In this document: positions 43,680 to 52,325 of the stretch, piece after piece
Position numbering within the stretch: the first letter of the stretch is position 1
Layout: every line of letters begins with the position of its first letter
Assembly: GCA_041687255.1 (NCBI GenBank)
Contig: JAWLCL010000001.1
Span: 310,001 to 374,000 of the forward strand
DNA length: 64,000 bases
Reading direction: 5' to 3'
DNA from: Mariniphaga sp041687255
Lineage (GTDB): Bacteria > Bacteroidota > Bacteroidia > Bacteroidales > Prolixibacteraceae
Program-made: the position numbers and the translations under genes
The notes under the pieces: model-generated
Databases searched by the model: none
What the model was told of the DNA's origin: nothing
What the model saw: the letters and a program-made list of their open reading frames with translations, nothing else

Positions 43680-44192
43680 TTACTTGTACCAGCCGGCATA
43701 AATGCTGTAGGATGAAGCAATGCGTGTTATTTCATTGTCGAGAAGCTCGGGGCTTATTGCTTTTATTTTTCGGGCCGGTATACCTGCGTAAACACTGCCG
43801 CTTTCCACTACTGTTCCCTTTGTAACCACTGAACCGGCTGCAACAATGGAGTTGCTTTCGACAATGGCATCATCCAATACAACGGCATTCATTCCAATCA
43901 TAACATTATCGTGCAGCGTGCAGCCATGAACTATTGCACCGTGAGCAATGGTGACATTATCGCCAATGCGGGTCGGCGATTTTTTATAAGTGGCATGAAT
44001 TACGGCATTGTCCTGAATGTTGGTATTGTTGCCGATTTTTATCGAATGCACATCTCCCCTAATTACAGCATTGAACCATACACTGCAGTCTTCGCCCATT
44101 TCCACGTCGCCAATCAGTGTTGCAGTTTCGGCCAGATAGCAGTTCTTGCCTATTTTGGGGGACTTGTTATTTAGTGTTTTTATGAGTGCCAT
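43680..44192 (-). CDS. Gamma carbonic anhydrase family protein
   Basis: The 170-residue left-handed beta-helix protein has hexapeptide repeats throughout (IGDVEM, IRGDVHSIKIG). The three metal histidines expected for the family are His66, His84 and His89 (VIHATY; IAHGAIVHGC), so zinc binding and possibly CO2 hydration are plausible, though many homologues (PaaY, YrdA) show low activity. It is monocistronic on the minus strand with a TATATTTG promoter element at 44216-44223. Confidence 0.88.
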   Translation of the reverse strand: MALIKTLNNKSPKIGKNCYLAETATLIGDVEMGEDCSVWFNAVIRGDVHSIKIGNNTNIQDNAVIHATYKKSPTRIGDNVTIAHGAIVHGCTLHDNVMIGMNAVVLDDAIVESNSIVAAGSVVTKGTVVESGSVYAGIPARKIKAISPELLDNEITRIASSYSIYAGWYK

Positions 44193-44215
44193 TTCATATA
44201 AATTTAAATTGATTC

Positions 44216-44223
44216 CAAATATA
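44216..44223 (-). promoter_or_regulatory. -7 element for the gamma carbonic anhydrase gene
   Basis: On the minus strand TATATTTG lies 23 bp before the start codon at 44192 and matches the consensus. Confidence 0.5.
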
Positions 44224-44337
44224 TTAAAACCTTTAAATATTTGAATAAGTCATTCCTTTGTTGTTAAATAATGGTTATTTTTGCTCCTTTGAAAAATGTA
44301 AGTTAGATTTCAAAATGAAATGCTAAAATGAATTTTA

Positions 44338-44352
44338 CTTACAAATTGTAAG
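44338..44352 (+). promoter_or_regulatory. Palindromic operator candidate upstream of korA
   Basis: CTTACAAATTGTAAG is a perfect 7-bp inverted repeat around one central base, 25 bp before the korA ATG. The position fits a repressor site; the regulator is unknown. Confidence 0.4.
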
Positions 44353-44377
44353 GCTTAAACAGAAAAAACGTACCTAA

Positions 44378-46216
44378 ATGAAGTATGAAAGAGTGATAGA
44401 ACTGGAAGAAGTAGCCATCCGGTTTTCAGGGGATTCGGGTGACGGTATGCAGTTAACCGGAACGTTATTTTCAGATGCTGCGGCATTGATTGGGAATGAT
44501 ATTTCCACGTTTCCGGATTATCCATCAGAGATTCGGGCACCACAGGGAACCGTAGGCGGAGTTTCCGGATTCCAGGTCCAATTCGGAAAAACACAGGTTA
44601 CCACCCCGGGCGATTATGCTCATGTCCTGATAGCTATGAATCCTGCAGCCATAAAAGCAAATGCCCGGTTTATGAATCCGGGAGGTACCATAATATACGA
44701 TAGTGATTCATTTACTGAAAAGAACCTTCAGAAAGCCGGTTATACAACCGACGACCCTTTTACCGAGACAAACCTGAAAGATTACAGGATCATTTCGGTG
44801 CCCATTTCAAGCCTGACTAGGGAAGGATTGAAGGAATTCGGGCTCGATAATAAAAGTATAATGCGGAGTAAAAACATGTTTGCCCTGGGGTTGATTTGCT
44901 GGATGTTTAACCGGCCGCTAAACTATATCGAGGAATTCATTCGCTCAAAATTTGGAAAGAAACCGGTAGTTGCCGATTCCAATATCAAGGTATTGCATGA
45001 TGGTTACAACTATGGCATGAACCTTCAGCACATGACACCTACCTACACTGTTCATCCGGCAAATATACCTGCAGGAACATATCGAAATGTCAATGGAAAT
45101 TTTGCCACTGCCTGGGGGTTTATTGCTGCTGCAGAAAAAGCGGGTCTGGAGCTATTCCTGGGGTCATATCCCATTACTCCTGCAACTGAAATATTAACAG
45201 CATTATCGGAAAGAAAAGACCTTGGGGTAAAAACTTTCCAGGCCGAGGATGAAATTTCAGGAATAGCCTCGGCAATAGGTGCAGCATTTGCCGGCGATTT
45301 GGCCATAACAACCACCTCGGGGCCGGGGCTGGCGCTTAAGTCGGAAGCCATAGGGCTTGCGGTAATGGCCGAGCTGCCGCTTGTAATTGTGAATGTTCAG
45401 CGTGGAGGGCCGTCAACCGGGCTCCCTACAAAAACTGAACAGTCGGATTTAATGCAGGCCCTTTACGGCCGTAATGGAGAAAGCCCTGTGGTTGTGCTGG
45501 CAGCCAGCACGCCTTCCGATTGTTTTCAATATGCTTATAAGGCAGCTCAAATAGCCCTTGAACGAATGGTGCCGGTAATTCTGTTAACCGATGGATTTCT
45601 CGGAAACGGCAGCGAACCGTTCCGTATTCCTAAAATTGCTGATTTGCCATCCATCACGCCCCGAATAGCAAAAGATGCTGCGACCTTTAAAGCATATGAA
45701 CGTGATGAAGAGTCGCTTGCACGTCAATGGGCCATTCCGGGAATGCCTGGATTTGAGCATCGTATTGGCGGGTTGGAGAAAAATGTTATGGGAACCGTCA
45801 GCCACGATCCGGAAAATCACGAAATAAATTCAATGATTCGGGAACAAAAAGTGCAAAAAGCAGTCGACCTGGTTCCCGACCTTGAGGTATGCGGTGATGA
45901 GGACGGAGAGGTGCTTGTTGTAGGATGGGGCGGTACTTACGGACACCTCATCAGTGCAGTCAGAGATCTTCGCAAGGAAGGAAAGGATGTGAGCCTGGCA
46001 CATTTTAATTTTATAAAACCCTTGCCCAAAAATACACAGGAGGTGTTTTCCAGGTTTAAAAAAATTATCGTTTGTGAACTGAACCTTGGCCAGTTTGCCA
46101 GTTATCTGCGCGATAAAATTCCGGGATTTACCTATCATCAGTTAAATAAAGTAAAGGGATTACCCTTTACTGTTCTTGAAATTAAATCAGCCACTGAAAA
46201 ACTTCTGGAGGAATAG
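44378..46216 (+). CDS. korA: 2-oxoacid:ferredoxin oxidoreductase, fused gamma-alpha subunit
   Basis: The 612-residue subunit joins the gamma domain (FSGDSGDGMQLTG at about 13-25) with the alpha domain (FLGSYPITPATEILTAL near 264-280, AEDEISGIASAIGAAFAG and GGPSTGLPTKTEQSDL). The complex decarboxylates a 2-oxoacid, most likely 2-oxoglutarate, to the acyl-CoA and reduces ferredoxin. It needs the TPP-bearing beta subunit encoded 2 bp downstream. This enzyme is typical of anaerobic or reductive-TCA-capable Bacteroidota. Substrate choice between 2-oxoglutarate and other 2-oxoacids is inferred from similarity. Confidence 0.9.
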   Translation: MKYERVIELEEVAIRFSGDSGDGMQLTGTLFSDAAALIGNDISTFPDYPSEIRAPQGTVGGVSGFQVQFGKTQVTTPGDYAHVLIAMNPAAIKANARFMNPGGTIIYDSDSFTEKNLQKAGYTTDDPFTETNLKDYRIISVPISSLTREGLKEFGLDNKSIMRSKNMFALGLICWMFNRPLNYIEEFIRSKFGKKPVVADSNIKVLHDGYNYGMNLQHMTPTYTVHPANIPAGTYRNVNGNFATAWGFIAAAEKAGLELFLGSYPITPATEILTALSERKDLGVKTFQAEDEISGIASAIGAAFAGDLAITTTSGPGLALKSEAIGLAVMAELPLVIVNVQRGGPSTGLPTKTEQSDLMQALYGRNGESPVVVLAASTPSDCFQYAYKAAQIALERMVPVILLTDGFLGNGSEPFRIPKIADLPSITPRIAKDAATFKAYERDEESLARQWAIPGMPGFEHRIGGLEKNVMGTVSHDPENHEINSMIREQKVQKAVDLVPDLEVCGDEDGEVLVVGWGGTYGHLISAVRDLRKEGKDVSLAHFNFIKPLPKNTQEVFSRFKKIIVCELNLGQFASYLRDKIPGFTYHQLNKVKGLPFTVLEIKSATEKLLEE

Positions 46217-46218
46217 AG

Positions 46219-47286
46219 ATGAACGAATTAAAATATACAATTAAGGATTTTAAAAGTGAAAATGAAGTGCGCTGGTGCCCGGGTTGTGGCGACTATGCCA
46301 TTATGAATGCAGTGCAGCGTACCATGGCGGGAATGGGAGTTCCGAAAGAGAAGTTTGCCGTGATATCGGGTATCGGTTGTTCTTCACGTTTTCCATATTA
46401 TATGAATACATTTGGTTTTCATACCATCCATGGACGTGCAGCCGCTGTTGCTTCTGGTGTGAAAATGGCCAATCCCGAACTCAACGTGTGGGTAATGACC
46501 GGCGATGGTGATGCGATGGCTATCGGTGGAAACCATTTTATTCACACCATACGGAGAAATATCGATTTAAACATCATAATATTTAATAACAGGATTTACG
46601 GACTTACAAAAGGACAATATTCACCGACATCTGACAGGGGCTTCAAAAGTAAAACCTCACCTTATGGCACCATTGAAGATCCATTTGTGCCGGGCCAGCT
46701 GGTTATCGGCGCCAGGGGAACGTTTTATGCCCGTGGCATCGATGGAAATGTGAAGCTGAGCGAGTCAATTCTTAAGGAAGCAGCTCTTTTTAAAGGTACC
46801 TCGGTAGTTGAAATATTGCAAAACTGCGTAATTTACAACAATGGGGTTCATAATGCTGTTTCCGATCCGGAGTTCAGAGCCGACCGGCAGCTCATTCTGG
46901 AACATGGTAAGCCCATGTTGTTTGGGGCTGATAATGAAAAAGGAATTATTATGGACAAGGGCCGACTCAAGGTTGCAATAATAGGTGAAAATGGTGTTAC
47001 CCTTAATGATGTGCTTATCCATGATGCTCATGAAGAAGATCCATCACTTCATTTGAGCCTCATAAATATGGCGCTTCCTGATTTGCCGGTAGCATTTGGG
47101 GTAATACGCAGTGTGGATGCACCCGTTTATAATATTGAAATGGTACGTCAGCTTGAGCAGGTTAAGCAGACCCGGAAAATTTCCTGTGTTGATGAGTTGT
47201 TAAATTCAGGCAATACCTGGGAGGTAACTGCCAACCAGAATGGGAACGGCAGGTCAATAGATTGCCCTGATAAGAAAAAGTTTTAG
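46219..47286 (+). CDS. korB: 2-oxoacid:ferredoxin oxidoreductase, beta subunit
   Basis: The 355-residue TPP-binding subunit has RWCPGCGDYAIMNA near residues 18-31, the Mg/TPP motif GDGDAMAIGGNHFIHTIRRN at about 95-114 and the FNNRIYGLTKGQYSPTS segment that follows. The cysteines near the N-terminus fit the [4Fe-4S] ligands of the family. It is co-translated with korA. The C-terminus is complete. Confidence 0.92.
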   Translation: MNELKYTIKDFKSENEVRWCPGCGDYAIMNAVQRTMAGMGVPKEKFAVISGIGCSSRFPYYMNTFGFHTIHGRAAAVASGVKMANPELNVWVMTGDGDAMAIGGNHFIHTIRRNIDLNIIIFNNRIYGLTKGQYSPTSDRGFKSKTSPYGTIEDPFVPGQLVIGARGTFYARGIDGNVKLSESILKEAALFKGTSVVEILQNCVIYNNGVHNAVSDPEFRADRQLILEHGKPMLFGADNEKGIIMDKGRLKVAIIGENGVTLNDVLIHDAHEEDPSLHLSLINMALPDLPVAFGVIRSVDAPVYNIEMVRQLEQVKQTRKISCVDELLNSGNTWEVTANQNGNGRSIDCPDKKKF

Positions 47287-47308
47287 GTTTTCTGCAACGT
47301 GATATCTT

Positions 47309-47358
47309 AAAAACAGAGATTCAATCTTTAAGTTAATTAAGATGGAATTTCTGTTTTA
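47309..47358. terminator. Hairpin between convergent korB and barrel gene
   Basis: AAAACAGA (47310-47317) pairs with TCTGTTTT (47350-47357) across a 32-nt loop that can fold further, with A/T-runs on both sides. It could terminate transcription in both directions, though the long loop weakens the call. Confidence 0.4.
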
Positions 47359-47366
47359 AACGGTAT

Positions 47367-47921
47367 TTAGAATTTAAATGCAACACCTATATTGATGTAT
47401 GCAATTCCGTAACCCAATTCCAGCATCGCTGCAATATTTTCATTAAAATAATATCTTCCTCCAATATAGAATGCTGAAAGAAAACCATTGCTTGCTGCTG
47501 TGCCAAAATTTATACCACTTACATTGGTGTTCCAGTCGACAACTCTGTATCCAAGCATTAATCCTGCATAAGTATCAAGCTGTTCAATAAACTGGTAGTG
47601 TAAGGCACCCCTGGCTCCAAGCAGAAAATTGGAAAAGCTTGCATCACTTTCAAAACCGGTGTAGTTGTAGCCTGCAAATCCAAGATATCCTCCTACGCCC
47701 ACTGAGCTGTATTCATCAAACAGCTCATCAGCTACATTAAACTCAACTGAGGCAGATAATGGAGGGATTACACTTCCAAAGCTGCTGCCAGAGTATAAAG
47801 TGCTTCCAATTCCCAACCCTATGTTAGCTACTTTATCACCTTCATTAAATGTCGTATTCTGCGCTTTTGCAGAAACAGTAAATATAATTACAAATAAAAA
47901 TGGTAAAATGTATTTTTTCAT
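47367..47921 (-). CDS. Outer-membrane beta-barrel protein
   Basis: The 184-residue precursor has a signal peptide (KKYILPFLFVIIFTVSAKAQ) followed by short alternating strands with Gly/aromatic pattern (GYLGFAGYNYTGF, FLLGARGALHY, GYRVVDWN) and a C-terminal phenylalanine (GVAFKF). It has the size of the 8-strand OmpA/OmpW-type barrels; function unknown. An ATG nine bases upstream (47930) is the alternative start. It is monocistronic, convergent with korB. Confidence 0.75.
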   Translation of the reverse strand: MKKYILPFLFVIIFTVSAKAQNTTFNEGDKVANIGLGIGSTLYSGSSFGSVIPPLSASVEFNVADELFDEYSSVGVGGYLGFAGYNYTGFESDASFSNFLLGARGALHYQFIEQLDTYAGLMLGYRVVDWNTNVSGINFGTAASNGFLSAFYIGGRYYFNENIAAMLELGYGIAYINIGVAFKF

Positions 47922-48067
47922 ATTTTGCATATTTGTTTAATATATTATACAAATTAGTCATTAAAAAGTTCCATGTCAACCAATCTGTCCACTTTTTTCA
48001 AATCAAAGGTTTTTTTGGTTTATGTTGTGAAAAGTTAAAAATTTCTGTTTTGGTCCTGTAATAAACG

Positions 48068-48075
48068 TATCTTTG
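48068..48075 (+). promoter_or_regulatory. -7 element for the NPD flavoprotein gene
   Basis: TATCTTTG matches the Bacteroidota consensus and lies 28 bp before the ATG at 48104. Confidence 0.5.
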
Positions 48076-48103
48076 TAGGTAATTACCATATTTATGATTA
48101 AGA

Positions 48104-49192
48104 ATGAAAGCATTTAAAATTGGAGATTTAACAGTTAATATACCGGTTATTCAGGGAGGAATGGGTATTGGTATATCATTATCGGGATTGGCTTCAGCGG
48201 TTGCCAATGAAGGTGGTGTAGGAGTAATTTCCGCTGTTGGTATAGGGATGTTTGATAAAGACTATGCCAGGGATTTTATCCATGCCAATATAAGGGCGCT
48301 TCGACGGGAAATAAAAACGGCCCGTGAAAAAACCACCGGAATTGTTGGTGTTAATATAATGGTTGCTTTAACCAATTTTTCGGATCTGGTGAAAACATCT
48401 ATTGCTGAAAAGGCCGATATAATATTTTCAGGAGCAGGTCTGCCCCTGAATTTACCTTCTTTTCTTACAAAAGAATCAAAAACAAAGCTGGTGCCGATAG
48501 TTTCATCAGGCAGGGCTGCGCAGCTCATTTGCAAAAAATGGAAGGAAACTTATGATTATCTTCCCGACGCTATAGTTGTGGAAGGACCGAAAGCAGGCGG
48601 GCACCTGGGTTTTAAGCGCGAGCAGCTGAATGATCCGGAATATAAATTGGAAAAGCTTGTTCCCGATGTAATAACACATGTGAGGCCATTTGAAGAAAAA
48701 TATAATGTATCAATTCCTGTAATTGCCGCCGGAGGGATTTATTCAGGTGCTGATATAAAAGAAATTATGGATTTGGGAGCGGCAGGGGTTCAGTTGGGTA
48801 CACGATTTGTAACAACCAATGAATGTGATGCTTCCTATGAATTCAAGAAGGCATACATCGATTCGGTTGAATCCGACATTGAAATTATTCAAAGCCCGGT
48901 GGGAATGCCGGGAAGAGCCATTCGTAACAGTTTTATTGAAAAAATAAACCGTGGGGAAAAACGGCCGGTAAAATGTCCTTATAAGTGTTTGAAAACTTGC
49001 AGTGTTGAAAAAACACCTTATTGTATTTTTGCAGCACTTATGAATGCTATGAAAGGCAATTTCTTTAACGGTTATGCTTTTGCCGGATCCAATGCTTGGA
49101 AAACAACAAGTATCATTTCTGTTAAGGAAACCTTTGAGGCACTGAAGCAGGAGTTTTTGGAAGCTGTGACAATTAAACCGGCCGGGCAATAG
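48104..49192 (+). CDS. NAD(P)H-dependent flavin oxidoreductase, nitronate monooxygenase-like
   Basis: The 362-residue FMN TIM-barrel protein has the opening IPVIQGGMGIGISLSGLASAVANEGGVGVIS, EGPKAGGHLGF near 163 (phosphate and catalytic His region) and AAGGIYSGADIKEIMDLGAAGVQLGTRFV near 208-236. It resembles NPD-type nitronate monooxygenases and FabK-like enoyl-ACP reductases; the activity is not certain. A Cys cluster CPYKCLKTCSVEKTPYC near residues 290-306 could bind an Fe-S cluster, which is not general for the family. It has its own promoter. Confidence 0.83.
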   Translation: MKAFKIGDLTVNIPVIQGGMGIGISLSGLASAVANEGGVGVISAVGIGMFDKDYARDFIHANIRALRREIKTAREKTTGIVGVNIMVALTNFSDLVKTSIAEKADIIFSGAGLPLNLPSFLTKESKTKLVPIVSSGRAAQLICKKWKETYDYLPDAIVVEGPKAGGHLGFKREQLNDPEYKLEKLVPDVITHVRPFEEKYNVSIPVIAAGGIYSGADIKEIMDLGAAGVQLGTRFVTTNECDASYEFKKAYIDSVESDIEIIQSPVGMPGRAIRNSFIEKINRGEKRPVKCPYKCLKTCSVEKTPYCIFAALMNAMKGNFFNGYAFAGSNAWKTTSIISVKETFEALKQEFLEAVTIKPAGQ

Positions 49193-49322
49193 CTTTTTTA
49201 GGAATTTGGATTTTAAATTTAGAGAAGGTCAAATTTTTGCCGGGATATAATTGAAACACGATTCTTTTCTCATCCAGGGGTAAAATTATTATTTTCGGTT
49301 AATTTTTATTTTTTTTCTGAAG

Positions 49323-50486
49323 ATGGAGTTAGTTGAGGTATTGGATAAAAAGACAATACATTTGTTTCACCAGGTTCCGGAGAGGGTTTATAAAGATGAT
49401 TCGAATTACATACCGATGCTGCATCAGCAGGTTGAGAACATATTCTGTCCTGAAAAAAATGCAAAATTTAAAGATGGAGATGCCCGGCGCTGGGTATTAA
49501 AGAAAGGAAAGGAATGCATTGGAAGGATTGCTGCCTTTTATGATGCCGGATATTCTGCGGGTTACGACCAGCCAACAGGATGTATAGGTTTTTTTGAATG
49601 CATCGATGATGTGGCAGCTGCCCGTTTATTGTTTGATGCCGCCAGAAACTGGCTGCAAGAGAACGGTATGGAGGCAATGGATGGCCCGGTTAATTTTGGT
49701 GAGAATTTTTTTAACTGGGGCTTACTGGTTGAAGGTTTTCAGCCTCAAACGTATGGAATGCAATATCATGCTCCTTATTACAGGAAATTATTCGAAGACT
49801 ACGGTTTTAAGACTTTTTACCGGCAATTCAGCTATTCACTCGATATAGCCAATCCTGATCTTCCCGAACGGTTCTGGAAAATTGCAGCCTGGGTGGCGAA
49901 AAAACCAGGGTACAGGTACGAACATTTTACCTTTAGGAATGAAGATAAATACATCCGCGACTTCATTGAAATTCACAGGCAGGCGTGGTCGGAGCACAGC
50001 AATTATAAACCCGCCGAATACGATCAGCTGAAAGATTTAATTGAGCAGGCAAAATTTATCCTCGATGAGGAATTCATATGGTATGTATATCATAATGATG
50101 AACCGATTGCTTTTTATATGATGATTCCTGATTTAAACCAGATTTTAAAAAAGCTGGGCTCCGGAAAGCTGAACTTGCTGAACATCCTGAAACTTTTTTA
50201 TTACAGGGAAAGACGCACCATTAACCGCTGCAGGGTTATTGTGCTGGGGGTAATTCCTAAGTTTCAACGGCTTGGAATAGAATCTGGAATTTTTTATCAA
50301 CTAAGGCAGGTAATGCTTCGTAAACCGTGGTATAAAGACATGGAGATGAGTTGGATTGCTGATTTTAATCCAAAGATGATTGCCCTTTTTAAATCATTTG
50401 GGGCATCTAAAAAGCTGACGCATCTAACCATGCGCTATTTGTTTGACCGGGATAAAAAATTCGAACGGGCAGAAATAGTGAATTAA
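49323..50486 (+). CDS. GNAT-like acyltransferase, paralogue 1
   Basis: The 387-residue cytoplasmic protein has a distinctive N-terminal half (IPMLHQQVENIFCPEKN, RWVLKKGKECIGRIAAFYD, GFFECIDD, then GMEAMDGPVNFGEN). The C-terminal half resembles a GNAT acetyl-CoA fold (GVIPKFQRLGIESGIF at about 310-324, then FNPKMIALFKSFGA). Such two-lobed proteins occur widely in Bacteroidota with no assigned substrate; they also look like FemAB-like tandem GNAT folds. The gene is 43 bp upstream of a close paralogue. Confidence 0.7.
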   Translation: MELVEVLDKKTIHLFHQVPERVYKDDSNYIPMLHQQVENIFCPEKNAKFKDGDARRWVLKKGKECIGRIAAFYDAGYSAGYDQPTGCIGFFECIDDVAAARLLFDAARNWLQENGMEAMDGPVNFGENFFNWGLLVEGFQPQTYGMQYHAPYYRKLFEDYGFKTFYRQFSYSLDIANPDLPERFWKIAAWVAKKPGYRYEHFTFRNEDKYIRDFIEIHRQAWSEHSNYKPAEYDQLKDLIEQAKFILDEEFIWYVYHNDEPIAFYMMIPDLNQILKKLGSGKLNLLNILKLFYYRERRTINRCRVIVLGVIPKFQRLGIESGIFYQLRQVMLRKPWYKDMEMSWIADFNPKMIALFKSFGASKKLTHLTMRYLFDRDKKFERAEIVN

Positions 50487-50529
50487 GAAGAAATTGTCAA
50501 TAAATTGGAAACGGTAATAAACTAAAAAA

Positions 50530-51714
50530 ATGCAATTGATAGAGGTAAACGATAAGTCTTCCCGCAAGCTTTTTCATAAAATTCCACATGCTGTTTATAA
50601 GGGAGACAAAAATTGGGCCTGCCCGTTGGAAGGGATGGTTGAAAACACGTTCACACCGGAAAAGAATCCTTCTTTTAAAAATGGCGATGCCACCCGTTGG
50701 GTTTTGTTTGATGATGATGGAAAACCTTTGGGGAGAATAGCTGCTTTTTACAACATGGATAAAGCAATGACATTTGAGCAGCCTACAGGCGGATGTGGCT
50801 TTTTTGAGTGCTTTGATAACCAGGAGGCGGCTAATTTGTTGTTTGATACTGCACGTGAATGGTTGAAAGCTAAAGGCATGGAGGCAATGGACGGTCCGGT
50901 TAATTTTGGTGAGAATTACATGAATTGGGGTTTGCTGGCAGAAGGTTATATGCCTCAAGGCTTTGGCATGCCCTATAACCCTCCCTACTATGTAAGACTC
51001 TTTGAAAATTACGGGTTCAAAATATATTTTAAACAGTTTAGCTACCACCTTGACACAACGCTTCCTGAATTGCCCGAACGGTTTTGGAAAGTTGCAGAAT
51101 GGGTCGCTAAAAAACCTCAGTTCAGCTTTAAACATTTCACATGGAAAGAGAAGGATAAGTTCATCGACGATTTTGCCAGGGTTTATGATAATGCATGGAG
51201 GTTTCACGAGCATTTTAAACCTATCGACAAGGATGATTTAAAAGACTTTATTTATAACTCGAAGGCTTTGATTGAAGAGGAATTTATTTGGTTTGCTTAT
51301 CATGAAGATGAACCCATTGCCCTTTTTGTAATGATTCCTGATTTTAACCAGATACTGGCGAAGCTAAACGGGAGAATTACACTTTTTACCCTTCCAAAGG
51401 TCATGTGGTTGAAATGGCGAAAAAAAATTACCCGCACGCGCAGTCTCATAATAGGTATTGTTCCTAAGTTCCAGCGGTCGGGCATTGAATCGGGAATCTT
51501 TTGGCATCTGCGGCCGGCAATGTATAAAAAACGGTGGTACCGTGAGATGGAATTATCATGGGCAGGCGATTTTAATCCCAAAATTGTGGCGCTTTATGAA
51601 TCGGTTGGCGGAAAGCGGATGAAAACCCATTATACCATGCGGTATTTGTTCGACAGAAACAAACCTTTTACCCGGGCTCCTATAATTTCGGCCGAACCTG
51701 CCAATGAAAAATAA
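50530..51714 (+). CDS. GNAT-like acyltransferase, paralogue 2
   Basis: The 394-residue protein aligns along its full length with the gene before it. It shares MEAMDGPVNFGEN, PERFWKVAEWVAKKP, EEEFIWFAYH and VPKFQRSGIESGIFW (about 311-325), with more than half of residues alike by eye. The two differ mainly near the N-terminus and in the C-terminal tail. It arose by tandem duplication and may form a heterodimer or act on a related substrate. No catalytic residue can be named with confidence. Confidence 0.7.
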   Translation: MQLIEVNDKSSRKLFHKIPHAVYKGDKNWACPLEGMVENTFTPEKNPSFKNGDATRWVLFDDDGKPLGRIAAFYNMDKAMTFEQPTGGCGFFECFDNQEAANLLFDTAREWLKAKGMEAMDGPVNFGENYMNWGLLAEGYMPQGFGMPYNPPYYVRLFENYGFKIYFKQFSYHLDTTLPELPERFWKVAEWVAKKPQFSFKHFTWKEKDKFIDDFARVYDNAWRFHEHFKPIDKDDLKDFIYNSKALIEEEFIWFAYHEDEPIALFVMIPDFNQILAKLNGRITLFTLPKVMWLKWRKKITRTRSLIIGIVPKFQRSGIESGIFWHLRPAMYKKRWYREMELSWAGDFNPKIVALYESVGGKRMKTHYTMRYLFDRNKPFTRAPIISAEPANEK

Positions 51715-51740
51715 ACTGCAGTTGAAAAAAGTTTTAGCAT

Positions 51741-51771
51741 TTTGGTTTCTTAAAAACAATATTTATCTTTG
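51741..51771 (+). promoter_or_regulatory. Bacteroidota-type promoter for rpmE2
   Basis: TTTG at 51741-51744, a 19-bp spacer and TATCTTTG at 51764-51771 form a complete consensus promoter. The leader to the L31 start at 51854 is about 75 nt. Confidence 0.75.
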
Positions 51772-51853
51772 CAGGCCGTAAAAAAGCATTTAATCTAATC
51801 GGTAAATGGATTGTAGTTTGAAATGCAACCATTTACATATAAAAAATTTAAAA

Positions 51854-52117
51854 ATGAAAAAGGGAATACATCCGGATGAATACAGAATGGTAGCCTTTAA
51901 AGACATGTCAAACGGACATACCTTTCTTACCCGCTCGACGGTTGAAACCAGAGAGACCACAGAAGTTGACGGTAAAGAGTATCCGTTGTACAAGCTTGAA
52001 ATTTCCAATACCTCACATCCTTTTTACACCGGTAAGGTGAAATTGGTGGATACTGCCGGCCGTGTTGATAAGTTTATGAATCGCTACGGCAAGCATATGG
52101 AAAAGAGAAAAAAGTAA
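51854..52117 (+). CDS. rpmE2: 50S ribosomal protein L31 type B
   Basis: The 87-residue ribosomal protein starts KKGIHPDEYRMVAFKDMSNG, the type B signature, and lacks the CxxC zinc pairs of the type A form. It therefore does not need zinc, and in many bacteria replaces the zinc form under zinc limitation. I see no Zur site. The ATG at 51854 is chosen over an upstream ATG at 51806 that would add an unrelated 16-residue tail. It has its own promoter and terminator. Confidence 0.95.
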   Translation: MKKGIHPDEYRMVAFKDMSNGHTFLTRSTVETRETTEVDGKEYPLYKLEISNTSHPFYTGKVKLVDTAGRVDKFMNRYGKHMEKRKK

Positions 52118-52141
52118 ACCACATTACTTAAAAGATTTTGC

Positions 52142-52169
52142 AGCTCCGGAATTCCGGAGCTTTTTTTTT
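52142..52169 (+). terminator. Intrinsic terminator of rpmE2
   Basis: AGCTCCGG-AATT-CCGGAGCT is a perfect palindrome followed by nine T, 25 bp after the L31 stop. Confidence 0.92.
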
Positions 52170-52245
52170 GTTTGCCCTCAACAGAATTGATATAACTGTC
52201 AGCCATAGTTGAACATATGGCACAGCCAAATCGTTTGGGAGGTAG

Positions 52246-52262
52246 TGGCACGACAATTGCTT
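52246..52262 (+). promoter_or_regulatory. Sigma-54 (RpoN) promoter for lon
   Basis: TGGCACGACAATTGCTT carries the invariant GG (52247-52248) and GC (52259-52260) of the -24/-12 class with exactly 10 bp between them, and matches TGGCACGnnnnTTGC fully. The start of transcription would be near 52272, about 54 nt before the lon ATG. A sigma-54 promoter also implies an activator of the NtrC type binding upstream. Confidence 0.75.
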
Positions 52263-52325
52263 TTTTCACACAGTAAAGCAACAAAAACCATTATCCGCCA
52301 ATTTGGCATAAAAAAGCATTGAAAC

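Noticed and set aside
50497..51213. A 238-codon open frame antisense to the second GNAT-like gene
   Set aside because: It is the shadow of a conserved coding sequence and has no domain.
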